Shown here piece after piece: positions 46,729 to 55,341 of a stretch of 64,000 nucleotides of DNA (position 1 is its first letter; each line of letters opens with the position of its first letter). The stretch comes from Sphingomonas sp. Leaf343 (GTDB lineage Bacteria > Pseudomonadota > Alphaproteobacteria > Sphingomonadales > Sphingomonadaceae): the NCBI RefSeq assembly GCF_001423765.1, contig NZ_LMPG01000017.1, forward strand, positions 1-64,000, read 5' to 3'. A program made the translations under genes and the position numbers. The notes beneath the pieces are model-generated. The model was given only the letters and a program-made list of their open reading frames with translations. It was not told the DNA's origin and ran no database searches.

Positions 46729-47507
46729 AGGTTAGGGTCATCCCCACCCTTTTGTGGAAAAACTTCGGGCTGGTGAAGGGCATCGGCTTTGACAGCTGGC
46801 GCCGGGTCGGTCCGGTCTTGCCGGCAATCAAGGTCTACAACCAGCGTGAGGTCGACGAGCTTGTACTGGTGGATATCACTCTGTGTGGTACGGACGAAAC
46901 GCCGGATTATGAATCGATCGCCGATTTTGGTCAGGATTGCTTCGTACCGCTCGCGGTCGGTGGCGGGATCGTCAACATCGAACAGGTCCGCCGCCTGCTG
47001 CGCGCGGGCGCGGACAAGGTAACGGTCAACACCGCTGCCTATACGACGCCCAGCCTTGTTGGCGACATCGCGGCGCGGTTCGGCGTACAGTGCGTGGTGG
47101 CCAGCATCGACGTCCGTTGCGAAGGCAACGGTGTCTGGCGGACGTATAGCAACGCAGGCTCGGTACCGACGGGGCGCGAGGTCATCGAATGGGCCCGCGA
47201 GCTGGAAGACCGGGGTGCAGGTGAAATCCTGCTGACATCCATCGAACGCGATGGGACAATGGAGGGCTACGACCTACCGCTGATCGAGGCAGTGGCGGCG
47301 GCGGTAAAGATTCCGGTGATCGCATCAGGCGGTGCGGGCAATTACCGGCACATGGTCGACGCCGTCATCCAGGCTGGCGCATCAGCCGTCGCAGCGGCCA
47401 GTATCTTCCATTACACCGAACAGACGCCTGCTGGCGCGAAAGCAGCGCTGGCCGAAGCCGGTATCCCGATCCGACAGACCTTTTCCGCGCCCGCGCTGGA
47501 GATTTGA
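46722..47507 (+). CDS. hisF: HisF-like cyclase-subunit homologue (lacks catalytic Asp11)
   Basis: A 261-residue TIM-barrel protein close to HisF: RVIPTLLWKNFGLVKGIGFD, PLAVGGGIVNIEQVRRLL, GADKVTVNTAA, EILLTSIERDGTMEGYD, PVIASGGAGN. The general-acid/base Asp11 of genuine HisF is Leu here (PTLL where HisF has ACLD), whereas the Asp of SIDVR (Asp130 equivalent) is kept. The loss fits a protein that only channels ammonia from HisH to the amidotransferase. It sits directly between hisH and the PseG-PseH fusion, which fits that role. Confidence 0.9.
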   Translation: MLKVRVIPTLLWKNFGLVKGIGFDSWRRVGPVLPAIKVYNQREVDELVLVDITLCGTDETPDYESIADFGQDCFVPLAVGGGIVNIEQVRRLLRAGADKVTVNTAAYTTPSLVGDIAARFGVQCVVASIDVRCEGNGVWRTYSNAGSVPTGREVIEWARELEDRGAGEILLTSIERDGTMEGYDLPLIEAVAAAVKIPVIASGGAGNYRHMVDAVIQAGASAVAAASIFHYTEQTPAGAKAALAEAGIPIRQTFSAPALEI

Positions 47508-47509
47508 CC

Positions 47510-49063
47510 ATGCGGATCGCGGTGCGTTGCGACGCGTCGACAAGGATCGGCACCGGCCATCTGCGCCGCTGCCTTTCCTTGGCCGACGCCTTGCAGGCGC
47601 TGGGAGCGGAGCCTCGTTTCGTCATTCGCTGCCACGACGCTGTGGCGGAACGGATCATGGCGACGCGCCGCTACCCCGTGATCTGGCTTTCTCCGCCCGG
47701 CGACGTGCCCGCGCCCGTTGCGAACGCGCCAGCCCATGCGGCCTGGGCTGGAGTGACCGAAGCCGGTGATGTGATCGAAACCATCACCGCATTGCGCGAA
47801 TGGGTGCCCGAGTTTGTCATCGTCGATCATTATGCGTTCGGCGCGCGCTGGCACATGACGATCCGCGACGCGCTGCACTGCACCGTCGTCGCGATCGATG
47901 ACCTGGGCGACCGTGCGCTTGGCGCCGACATACTGCTCGACGCCAATGCGGCAGCCGATCATACCGCGAAATATGCAGGCCGTCTGGCGAGCGGCACGCG
48001 AACGCTCGTCGGACCGCGGTTCGCAGCGCTGGCGTCCTCCTACCGATCGGCCCCCCGCTACACCTTCGACACGGCGGTACGGAGCATCGGAATTTTCATG
48101 GGCGGCATGGACGAGCACGACGCCTCCGGCGCTGCGCTACGAACCCTGCGGAACGACGTCGGGTTCGCTGGCGCGATCGAGATCGTGACGACTGCTACGG
48201 CGCCTCATGCAGATGCGTTAGCGCAGGCGTGCGCGACCGATGGCAACGCTGCGCTATCGACTGATCTGCCCGACCTCAGTGCATTCTATGCCCGGCACGA
48301 TCTGCAGATCGGCGCGGGCGGAACGTCCAGCTACGAACGTGCCTGCATCGGGGTGCCGACGATCGCAGTGGTGCTGGCGGAAAACCAGCTGACTGTCGTG
48401 CCGATCTTGACTCGACTGGGCCTTGTTCGCGGCGCAACGATCCCGGGCATAGCGGCTACGGGCCTTCTATCCGAAGCAGGCGACCTCGCCACCGTCGCCA
48501 CCGATTTAATTGCTCGGCCCGATCAACGTCGTGTGCTGGCGGAACGATCACGGCAGCTGGTCGACGGGCGCGGAGCCGAGCGGGTCGCTCTGTCGCTGCT
48601 GGGAAATCGAATGACCCTGCGTCCGGCGGTTCTGGCGGATGCGTCTATGCTCCACGTCTGGCGCAACGATCGATCGACGCGTGCCGTCTCGATCAACGGC
48701 GACGCGATCGACTATTCCGATCATCTGGCCTGGCTCGCCGCAGTGCTGGCTTCGCAGACCCGTCAGTTGTTCGTTGCCGTCGTCGGCACGCTTCCAGTCG
48801 GAGCAATCCGCTTCGACCTGAATGAATATGAGGCTTGGGAAATCTCAATTTATACCGATCCGGCTTTACATGGGTTGGGACTGGGGTCCAAAATGCTCGA
48901 GGCCGGGGAAATCGCGATAATGGGCGCAGGTGACGGCGACGTCGTCTTCCACGCTAGGGTTGAACCCGGCAATCAGGCATCGTCGCGGATGTTCGAACGC
49001 GCTGGCTATCATTTTCAACAGGACCGACTGCGCAAGGTTCGGGACGGGAGAATTGAACGATGA
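47510..49063 (+). CDS. PseG-PseH fusion: UDP-sugar hydrolase plus N-acetyltransferase
   Basis: A 517-residue two-domain protein. Residues 1-~340 are PseG (UDP-2,4-diacetamido-2,4,6-trideoxy-beta-L-altropyranose hydrolase): IAVRCDASTRIGTGHLRRCL with the GTGH active-site motif, VIVDHYAFGARWH, and LQIGAGGTSSYERACIGVPT. Residues ~345-517 are a GNAT acetyltransferase like PseH: MTLRPAVLADASMLHVWRND, WEISIYTDPALHGLGLGSKM (CoA-binding) and RVEPGNQASSRMFERAGY. The two enzymes act in successive steps (PseH, then PseG), so fusion is logical. A TTG at 47504 overlaps the hisF stop, but the ATG at 47510 with GGAG 8 bases upstream is preferred. Confidence 0.9.
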   Translation: MRIAVRCDASTRIGTGHLRRCLSLADALQALGAEPRFVIRCHDAVAERIMATRRYPVIWLSPPGDVPAPVANAPAHAAWAGVTEAGDVIETITALREWVPEFVIVDHYAFGARWHMTIRDALHCTVVAIDDLGDRALGADILLDANAAADHTAKYAGRLASGTRTLVGPRFAALASSYRSAPRYTFDTAVRSIGIFMGGMDEHDASGAALRTLRNDVGFAGAIEIVTTATAPHADALAQACATDGNAALSTDLPDLSAFYARHDLQIGAGGTSSYERACIGVPTIAVVLAENQLTVVPILTRLGLVRGATIPGIAATGLLSEAGDLATVATDLIARPDQRRVLAERSRQLVDGRGAERVALSLLGNRMTLRPAVLADASMLHVWRNDRSTRAVSINGDAIDYSDHLAWLAAVLASQTRQLFVAVVGTLPVGAIRFDLNEYEAWEISIYTDPALHGLGLGSKMLEAGEIAIMGAGDGDVVFHARVEPGNQASSRMFERAGYHFQQDRLRKVRDGRIER

Positions 49064-49956
49064 CGATAGCGCAGGCTCATACGGGCGAGCTCCTGCCCCT
49101 GAAGCGCGCGATCGCGCGACCGAGCATTCCGGTCTATCTTTTCCACCGCTTTCAAGAACGAATTCGCAGCCCGGGCATGCGCAAGCGGCTGTCGAGCGCG
49201 ATCGCACTGTTTCGGGGCGGGCGGACAACGACGGCCATGTCCGACATGACGACACTCGACCGCGACGGGACGATGATGCTGCCTGGCTATCTCTCTCCCG
49301 ATCGGGCCGCAGAACTACGCGCCGTTCTGGCAGCCATGCCGTGTCGGGACCCTTGGAAAGCCGACCGCGGAACATTCGTGCTTGCGGATGCGCCAGTCGA
49401 CACCCACGTCGCCGACATCGTCGAGGCACCGTTGCTGAAGGCCGCGCACGACATAGCGTTCGACGAAAGACTGCTGGCGCTGGCAGCCGAGTATTTTGGC
49501 AGCACGCCCTATGTCGATAGTATTCAGGCGTGGTGGTCGCTGGCGAGCAGCGGCCAGCCCGAGGAAGCCGAGAATTTTCATCGCGACAATGACGGAATCC
49601 GGTTCCTCAAATTTTTTCTGTATCTGACCGATGTCGATGATACGCAGGGGCCGCATAAGTTCGTGCTGGGATCGCATGTCGAACCCAGATTGCTCGATCG
49701 ACGTCGTCTGACCGATGCGGAGGTTGAGGAGGCCTTCGGTGCCGGGCGAATCAAGACGGTCACGGGTCGAGCCGGCGACGCCTTCATCGAGGACACTTTT
49801 GGAGTTCACAAGGGCCAGCAGCCGGCGTCGGGAACGCGGTTGCTTCTTCAGGTGCGCTACTCCATCACGCCGACAATCTTCCGATCACGGCTGATCGTTG
49901 ATGCACCCGTACCCGATCGCGAGACCAGGCCGATCTCACTGATCCACGACGCCTGA
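49060..49956 (+). CDS. Phytanoyl-CoA dioxygenase-family (Fe(II)/2-oxoglutarate) oxygenase
   Basis: A 298-residue non-haem oxygenase. Iron ligands: His174 and Asp176 (FHRDND) and His250 (FGVHKG), with Arg260 (SGTRLLLQ) as the likely 2-oxoglutarate partner. The N-terminal ~60 residues are basic and may be an add-on. It overlaps the PseG-PseH stop (ATGA), so it is co-translated with the pathway. I infer it hydroxylates the nonulosonic acid or an acyl substituent on it; sequence does not define the substrate. Confidence 0.85.
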   Translation: MTIAQAHTGELLPLKRAIARPSIPVYLFHRFQERIRSPGMRKRLSSAIALFRGGRTTTAMSDMTTLDRDGTMMLPGYLSPDRAAELRAVLAAMPCRDPWKADRGTFVLADAPVDTHVADIVEAPLLKAAHDIAFDERLLALAAEYFGSTPYVDSIQAWWSLASSGQPEEAENFHRDNDGIRFLKFFLYLTDVDDTQGPHKFVLGSHVEPRLLDRRRLTDAEVEEAFGAGRIKTVTGRAGDAFIEDTFGVHKGQQPASGTRLLLQVRYSITPTIFRSRLIVDAPVPDRETRPISLIHDA

Positions 49957-50007
49957 TCCGGCGCTGCCGCCTTCCTGTCCAATTTGCTCGTGATTGAATC
50001 CCCGCTG

Positions 50008-51510
50008 ATGTCTTCTACCGCCCCACGCACTTTTCTCGTCATCGTGAATTCGGCGGCATACAGCCGCGAATATTTCACCCGCCTCGGTGCCTTTCTGCGG
50101 CAGCGTGGCGCGCGCGTGGCCTATGTGCTGGATTCCCATCTTTCGGACGTGATGAGCGGGGAGGATAGTCCGATAGAGAGCGCTTGGTATTTCAGTGATT
50201 ATTGTCGCGACCGCCGCACCGAGCCTGTCGCATACCCTGCGGGAAATGTCCCGACATGGGACGTCTTGTTTTCCGATTTCGATCGATTTGTCACATTTGG
50301 CATGACTCCCCCGCTCGAACAGGGAGGCGGCGCACTGCGCTACGACGAGGCTGTGCTGCGGTTGCACGCCTTCTTTGCCGAGGTCTTCGACACAGTGCGT
50401 CCCGACGCGATCGTGTACGAACAGGTCAGCAACAGCTTCGCGATGGTCGCCTATCGCGAGGCGGAACGTCGCGGACTGCCGTTCTTCAGCCTCGCACCTG
50501 CCCGCATACCCGGCCATATCGAGATCAGCCCTACAGGAGCGTTGCGCGATCACGTAACCGTTGGCGCGCTGGCGGAGCGGATCTGTCGGACTGGCGGCTC
50601 GACCGAGGCGCGGCGGATCGCCGAACATTATATCGCCTCGATCGACGAACAGATGCCCGACTATATGCGTGCGGGAGGCGATGGCGCTGCGCTGATGGCG
50701 ACCAGCATTACGGCGAAGTACCTCAATCGGCCGGTATTCAGTCGGTTGCGCCGTCTGTTGCGCTATCGCCGTATCCATCGTGACGACATGGCTCTGGCCT
50801 ATCAGTTTGGCGATCCGTTGCTTGCATCCTGGGCGCTGTTCCGACGCGCGGTGAAGCGTCGCCTGCGGTTTCGCTCGGTCGCCCGTCTGTTTCAGCGCGA
50901 CGTGCAAGCGCCCGCATATTTTCTCTATCCGCTGCATTTTCATCCAGAGGCGAGTACGTCGGTGCTCGCCCCGGATTTCATCAACGAGCTGAGCGTGATC
51001 CAGGCGATTGCGTTCCGCCTGCCGGTAAACGTGAAGCTGGCGGTGAAGGAGCATCCCTCGGCAACGGCGCTGCAGCCGCTGTCGTTCTACCGCGCGCTCG
51101 ATGCCCTTCCCAACGTCGAGTTGCTCGCGCCCGACCTGAATGCAAAGGAGCTTGCGCGTCGTTCCTTGGGCGTCATCTGCGTCACCAGCACGTTGGGCTT
51201 CGAAGCTGCGGTGCTGAACAAGCCGGTCATCTGCTTCGGCGACGTCCTGTTCGGCTATTTCCCGAACGTCCGCATGGTCGAGAGCTATACCGGACTGGAC
51301 GAGGCATTGGCTTGGGCGATGGGCTATCAACCGGTCGATCCTGCGGACATCGTCACGGCAATGACCGCCTATGTCGAATATGCCGACGAGGGTAGCTTCA
51401 GCTTCAAGGGCTCTCTAGCCAACGAGACCGCGATCGACCATGTCGCCGGACTGTTGATGACGAAGATGGCGCAACGCGATATCGAGCGGGCAGGTCGGGC
51501 AACGGGCTAA
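50008..51510 (+). CDS. Capsule polysaccharide biosynthesis-type transferase (KpsC/KpsS-like C-terminal half)
   Basis: About 500 residues. The C-terminal third is GT-B-like with VKLAVKEHPSA, VICVTSTLGFEAAVLNKPVI and CFGDVLFG, the pattern of KpsC/KpsS-type Kdo transferases and related proteins. The N-terminal part (TFLVIVNSAAYSREYFTRLG, AIVYEQVSNSFAMVAYREAE) fits the same group. Since those transferases use CMP-Kdo and this locus makes a CMP-nonulosonic acid, it is the best candidate for the pseudaminic acid transferase; that is inference. TTG and GTG starts exist upstream (49984, 49990); the ATG at 50008 is taken. Confidence 0.72.
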   Translation: MSSTAPRTFLVIVNSAAYSREYFTRLGAFLRQRGARVAYVLDSHLSDVMSGEDSPIESAWYFSDYCRDRRTEPVAYPAGNVPTWDVLFSDFDRFVTFGMTPPLEQGGGALRYDEAVLRLHAFFAEVFDTVRPDAIVYEQVSNSFAMVAYREAERRGLPFFSLAPARIPGHIEISPTGALRDHVTVGALAERICRTGGSTEARRIAEHYIASIDEQMPDYMRAGGDGAALMATSITAKYLNRPVFSRLRRLLRYRRIHRDDMALAYQFGDPLLASWALFRRAVKRRLRFRSVARLFQRDVQAPAYFLYPLHFHPEASTSVLAPDFINELSVIQAIAFRLPVNVKLAVKEHPSATALQPLSFYRALDALPNVELLAPDLNAKELARRSLGVICVTSTLGFEAAVLNKPVICFGDVLFGYFPNVRMVESYTGLDEALAWAMGYQPVDPADIVTAMTAYVEYADEGSFSFKGSLANETAIDHVAGLLMTKMAQRDIERAGRATG

Positions 51511-51574
51511 CACGCTGAACTGGCCAGCTGACTGCCACGGGGGCATGGCTCCACAAGACGACGGAAAATGGTCT

Positions 51575-52627
51575 ATGAACACGAAGCCGATCACCATTGA
51601 TGGCCGTGAGGTCGGGCCTGACAGTCCGCCCTATGTGATCTGTGAATTGTCGGGGAACCACAACGGCTCGCTGGAGCGAGCCTTGGAGCTTATCGACGCG
51701 GCAGTCGAAACCGGCTGCGACGCGATCAAGATTCAGACCTACACCCCCGATACAATGACGATCGACAGTGATCTGCCCGATTTCCGGATCAACGGCGGGT
51801 TATGGGACGGGCGCACGCTGCACGACCTGTATCGTGAGGCGCATACCCCGTACGAATGGCATGCGCCGCTGTTCGCGCGCGCCAGGCAGCACGGCGTTAC
51901 GATCCTGTCGACTCCGTTCGACGAAACCGCGGTCGACCTGCTGGCGAGCCTCGATTGCCCGGTCTACAAGATCGCATCATTTGAGATCACCGACCTGCCA
52001 CTGATCGACTATGTTGCGCGTCAGCAGCGGCCGATGATTATGTCGACCGGGCTGGCAAGCCTCGGCGAGATCGAGCGTGCGGTCACGACCGCGCGGGCAA
52101 GCGGGTGCGACGACATCGTGCTGCTACATTGCATCAGTTCCTATCCGGCACCGACCGATCAGGCGAATGTCCGCACCATCCCCCACCTTGCCCAGGCGTT
52201 CGATGTCCAGGTCGGCCTGTCAGACCATACCCACGGCACGGCGACTTCGGTTGCGGCTGTCGCGCTGGGTGCAACGGTCATCGAGAAGCACTTCACGCTG
52301 GCTCGGGCTGATGGCGGGCCGGATGCAGCCTTCAGCCTGGAACCCGATGAGTTCCGCCGGCTGACCGCCGATTGTCGCGACGCCTGGCAGGCGCTCGGCG
52401 AGGTGTCGTATCGGCTGCAGCCGGCGGAGAAGCAGAATATCGTCTTCCGCCGGTCACTTTACGCGGTGCGCGACATCGCCGCCAATGAGGTGCTCGGCGC
52501 CGACAACGTCCGGTCGATTCGCCCCGGGCACGGATTGGCACCCCGCTACCTTCCGGACGTGATCGGCATGCGCGCGCGCGGTCCGATCGCACGCGGGACA
52601 CCACTGGCGTGGCCGTTGCTCGAATAA
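51575..52627 (+). CDS. pseI: PseI, pseudaminic acid synthase
   Basis: A 350-residue NeuB-family enzyme that condenses PEP with 2,4-diacetamido-2,4,6-trideoxy-altrose. It shows PYVICELSGNHNGSLERAL, DAIKIQTYTPDTMT, TILSTPFDETAVDLL, YKIASFEITDLPLI, GLSDHTHG and the EKHFTLAR element, followed by a C-terminal antifreeze-like SAF domain (RRSLYAVRDIAANEVLGADN). These are closer to PseI than NeuB in TPDTMTI and the SLEPDEF element. An in-frame GTG/ATG at 51545 adds ten residues; 51575 is used. Confidence 0.92.
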   Translation: MNTKPITIDGREVGPDSPPYVICELSGNHNGSLERALELIDAAVETGCDAIKIQTYTPDTMTIDSDLPDFRINGGLWDGRTLHDLYREAHTPYEWHAPLFARARQHGVTILSTPFDETAVDLLASLDCPVYKIASFEITDLPLIDYVARQQRPMIMSTGLASLGEIERAVTTARASGCDDIVLLHCISSYPAPTDQANVRTIPHLAQAFDVQVGLSDHTHGTATSVAAVALGATVIEKHFTLARADGGPDAAFSLEPDEFRRLTADCRDAWQALGEVSYRLQPAEKQNIVFRRSLYAVRDIAANEVLGADNVRSIRPGHGLAPRYLPDVIGMRARGPIARGTPLAWPLLE

Positions 52628-52679
52628 TGATCCGCCCTTCGTCCCCCAACCATTCGCATGGCTTCAGAAGCGAGCGCCT

Positions 52680-54002
52680 ATGGCCATTTGGCCTCGTCTG
52701 ACGCGAAACAGCGGCGCGACCTTGCGGCGATTGCTGCCGATCAAAGGGATTGGACAGACCGGGATGGTGGCGGCAGGCGCGACGTCGATCATGCTGCGTG
52801 CGCTACTGTTGCTCGGCAAGTTCGCCTTCATCGTCGCGCTGGCGCGCTACACCAATCCGGCCACGGTTGGCCTGTACGCACTGCTGGTAACGATTGTCAC
52901 CATCGCGATCTACGTCATTGGTCTGGAGCTTCACACCTTCACCACACGCGAGATCGTGTCTGACGATGACGACGGGCGAGGCGCAGAGCATATCCAGAGC
53001 CACCTGCTCACCGTTGGCGGCGCGTTCTTGGTCGCGCTGCCGGTAATCTATGGTTTTGGCATCTTCCTCGGGATCACCGGCAAGTTCAATTTTGCGCTGC
53101 TGTCCGCAATCCTGCTGTGCGAGTCCGTTGGTCAGGAACTCGGCCGCTATCTGATGGTAATGATGCGACCGGTCGCATCGAACCTGCTGCAATTCATCCG
53201 TGGAGCGGCATGGATGCCGGTGCCGCTGATCGCTCTACTGACCACAGCGCCAGCGCATACGATCGACACCATCCTGTTGTCTTGGCTGGCGGGAGCCGGT
53301 GCCGCTTGCGCGTTTGGATTTTGGACAATCCGCGCATATCTAGTGCGACCGCAGCGCTACCGCTTGGCCTGGCTCGGCCAGGCGTTCTTGAGTGCGCGAC
53401 ATTATTTCGTTGTCGCGCTGCTAACACAGGTTCAATATTACTCGGATCGCTTCATTGTCCAGCGCTCGATGGGCGAGAGCTCTGTTGGAGTTTACTCCTT
53501 CTATCAAAGCTTCGCCAATACCATGATGACCTTTGTCCAGACCGGAGTGATTGCAGTCTTGCTACCGCGCCTGCTGCGTGCCGCGAAGCAGCAAGATCGG
53601 ACTATTGAGCGTGAAACCCTCACGTCGATGCTGGTATGGTCGATGACGCTGGCGCTGGCGATCTCGGGTGTCTTGGCCGGGGGGATGCCGTTTCTGTTGG
53701 ACCAGGTTCAAAAGGCGGCCTATGCTGGCGCTCTTCCAGCATTTTACGTTCTGCTGATCGGTAATCTGCTGCTGATTGCCGGCATAGTCGTGCATTTTGG
53801 CCTGTATGCCCGACGCCGGGATGCGGACCTGATGCGTGTATCGCTCGCTGTCATTCCCTTAAGTCTGCTGATAAACATCTTCGTCATTCCGCGATTTGGA
53901 ATTTTGGGCGCGTCGGTCACATTCTCTACGACCGCGCTGCTGGAACTTGCGATAAAATCAATCTTGCTGTGGAAGCTGGATAGAAAGACTCCGACACAAT
54001 GA
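52680..54002 (+). CDS. wzx: Wzx-type oligosaccharide flippase
   Basis: A 440-residue protein with about twelve helices and a MOP-superfamily N-terminal part (ALLLLGKFAFIVALARYTNP, VGLYALLVTIVTIAIYVIGL). SDRFIVQRSMGESSVGVYSF near residue 260 matches the central repeat start of Wzx proteins. It should flip the undecaprenyl-linked pseudaminic-acid repeat unit. It overlaps the following acyltransferase by ATGA. Confidence 0.88.
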   Translation: MAIWPRLTRNSGATLRRLLPIKGIGQTGMVAAGATSIMLRALLLLGKFAFIVALARYTNPATVGLYALLVTIVTIAIYVIGLELHTFTTREIVSDDDDGRGAEHIQSHLLTVGGAFLVALPVIYGFGIFLGITGKFNFALLSAILLCESVGQELGRYLMVMMRPVASNLLQFIRGAAWMPVPLIALLTTAPAHTIDTILLSWLAGAGAACAFGFWTIRAYLVRPQRYRLAWLGQAFLSARHYFVVALLTQVQYYSDRFIVQRSMGESSVGVYSFYQSFANTMMTFVQTGVIAVLLPRLLRAAKQQDRTIERETLTSMLVWSMTLALAISGVLAGGMPFLLDQVQKAAYAGALPAFYVLLIGNLLLIAGIVVHFGLYARRRDADLMRVSLAVIPLSLLINIFVIPRFGILGASVTFSTTALLELAIKSILLWKLDRKTPTQ

Positions 54003-54547
54003 CGACGAAGGTTGTTAGAATGGCGACCGCATGGCCATTCCGCCAGTTTCATCGTGGCGTCGACCGAATAGAAGATAAATGGAACGCGTGGCGAACCTAT
54101 TGCCGGGCACGGTCGCTTTTTCCAGCGGCGGAGGACCTGTCGATCGCACTGTCGACGCAATTTAAATATCGCGAGAATATTGTAATCGGCAGCGGTGTAA
54201 TGATCGGTCCCGAGACGGTGATAGGGGCTCGCTCACCAGTGGTGCTTGAAGACCATGTCCGCATCTCCCAAGGCGTCACCATCGAAACGGCAACGCTCGA
54301 CTTGTCGCAACCCACCCCCTACCCCCATATTTCGAGACCTATCACAATCGAGCATGGCGCGTGGATCGGCACGGGAGCGATGGTCTTGGGCGGGGTCACG
54401 ATCGGCCGCTATGCCGTGGTCGGCGCAGGGGCGATCGTGACGAAGGACGTCGCACCGCACCAGATCGTCGTGAGCGCCCGACCCCACGTCCTGCAAGACA
54501 GGCTGGCTGGAACGCATTACCGGGACGGCGGCGAGATTGCCGGATAG
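53999..54547 (+). CDS. Hexapeptide-repeat acyltransferase
   Basis: A 182-residue left-handed beta-helix protein: IVIGSGVMIGPETVIGARSP, VVLEDHVRISQGVTIETATL, ITIEHGAWIGTGAMVLGGVT and IGRYAVVGAGAIVTKDVAPH are hexapeptide coils, ending ARPHVLQDR as in serine/sugar acetyltransferases. It is likely an O- or N-acetyltransferase for the polymer. It is coupled to wzx by ATGA overlap. The N-terminal ~50 residues are extra to the fold. Confidence 0.82.
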   Translation: MTTKVVRMATAWPFRQFHRGVDRIEDKWNAWRTYCRARSLFPAAEDLSIALSTQFKYRENIVIGSGVMIGPETVIGARSPVVLEDHVRISQGVTIETATLDLSQPTPYPHISRPITIEHGAWIGTGAMVLGGVTIGRYAVVGAGAIVTKDVAPHQIVVSARPHVLQDRLAGTHYRDGGEIAG

Positions 54548-54690
54548 GCCGGCATCTACGCATACGCGGGTTGAAGTGACGTTGTGACACAGAGTTGGCG
54601 CAAGGGTCGAACTTGCCCCGTTCCCATGCGTGACCTAGTCGCGATCAAAGGCCCGCAGCCACGCGCGCTGCCCGTCGCTGTCGAGGATTG

Positions 54691-55341
54691 ATGCGCATGA
54701 CCGAAGGATTATGGGCGCGCTACGGCTTCCTGGGCCTTTTGCGGCTGTTCGGTGACGTGTTGTACACCAGGCTGGTCCACCGCGGCGCGCGGATCGTCCG
54801 CCGGCCCGCCTATATTCGCGGTGCGCGTCATATTCGGCTGGGCGCGGGCTTCACCGCTGGCGTCGGCCTTCGGATCGACGCGTTTCCAACCACCCCCGGA
54901 ACAGTGGTCGACATCGGCGCGGACGTTCAGGTCAACGATTACGTACACATCGCCGCGATCAATCACATCACCATCGGCGACGGCACGCTGATCGCGAGCA
55001 AGGTCTTCATAACGGATCACAATCACGGCAGTTATCAAGACCATGACCGGCAGTCCGCACCCGATGTGCCACCGGCCCTGCGACCGCTGGCGTCACGACC
55101 GGTGTGGATTGGGCGCAACGTCTGGATCGGCGAGCATGTCTGTATCATGCCCGGCGTCATGATCGGCGATGGCGCAATCATCGGCGCAAGCGCGGTCGTA
55201 ACCAACGACATTCCCGCGAATTGTATTGCGGTCGGCGCGCCGGCGCGGGTGATCCGACGGTTCGATCCTACAACGACAGGCTGGCTACGCCCGGAATTCT
55301 TGGTGCCCAGTCCAGCCGATGCGATCGAAGCCCATGCTTGA
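54691..55341 (+). CDS. Hexapeptide-repeat acyltransferase (WbbJ-like)
   Basis: A 216-residue beta-helix acyltransferase with an N-terminal helical start, then RHIRLGAGFTAGVGLRIDAF, VVDIGADVQVNDYVHIAAIN, HITIGDGTLIASKVFITDHN (catalytic-type His in DHNHGSY) and VWIGRNVWIGEHVCIMPGVM, ending CIAVGAPARVIRRFD. It is a second acetyltransferase of the locus. GAGG lies 4 bases before the ATG at 54691; the next ATG at 54697 is also possible. The 144 bases before it hold no gene. Confidence 0.84.
   Translation: MRMTEGLWARYGFLGLLRLFGDVLYTRLVHRGARIVRRPAYIRGARHIRLGAGFTAGVGLRIDAFPTTPGTVVDIGADVQVNDYVHIAAINHITIGDGTLIASKVFITDHNHGSYQDHDRQSAPDVPPALRPLASRPVWIGRNVWIGEHVCIMPGVMIGDGAIIGASAVVTNDIPANCIAVGAPARVIRRFDPTTTGWLRPEFLVPSPADAIEAHA

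Noticed and set aside
46084..47507. HisH/HisF as part of histidine biosynthesis
   Set aside because: No other histidine gene is nearby, the HisF lacks Asp11, and the pair directly follows a WbpG/PseA-like amidotransferase, the known arrangement for amidino-sugar formation.
49936..51330. A 464-codon open frame on the minus strand
   Set aside because: It lies wholly antisense to the KpsC/S-like gene, has a His/Arg/Gln-rich composition typical of shadow frames in GC-rich DNA, and no recognisable domain.
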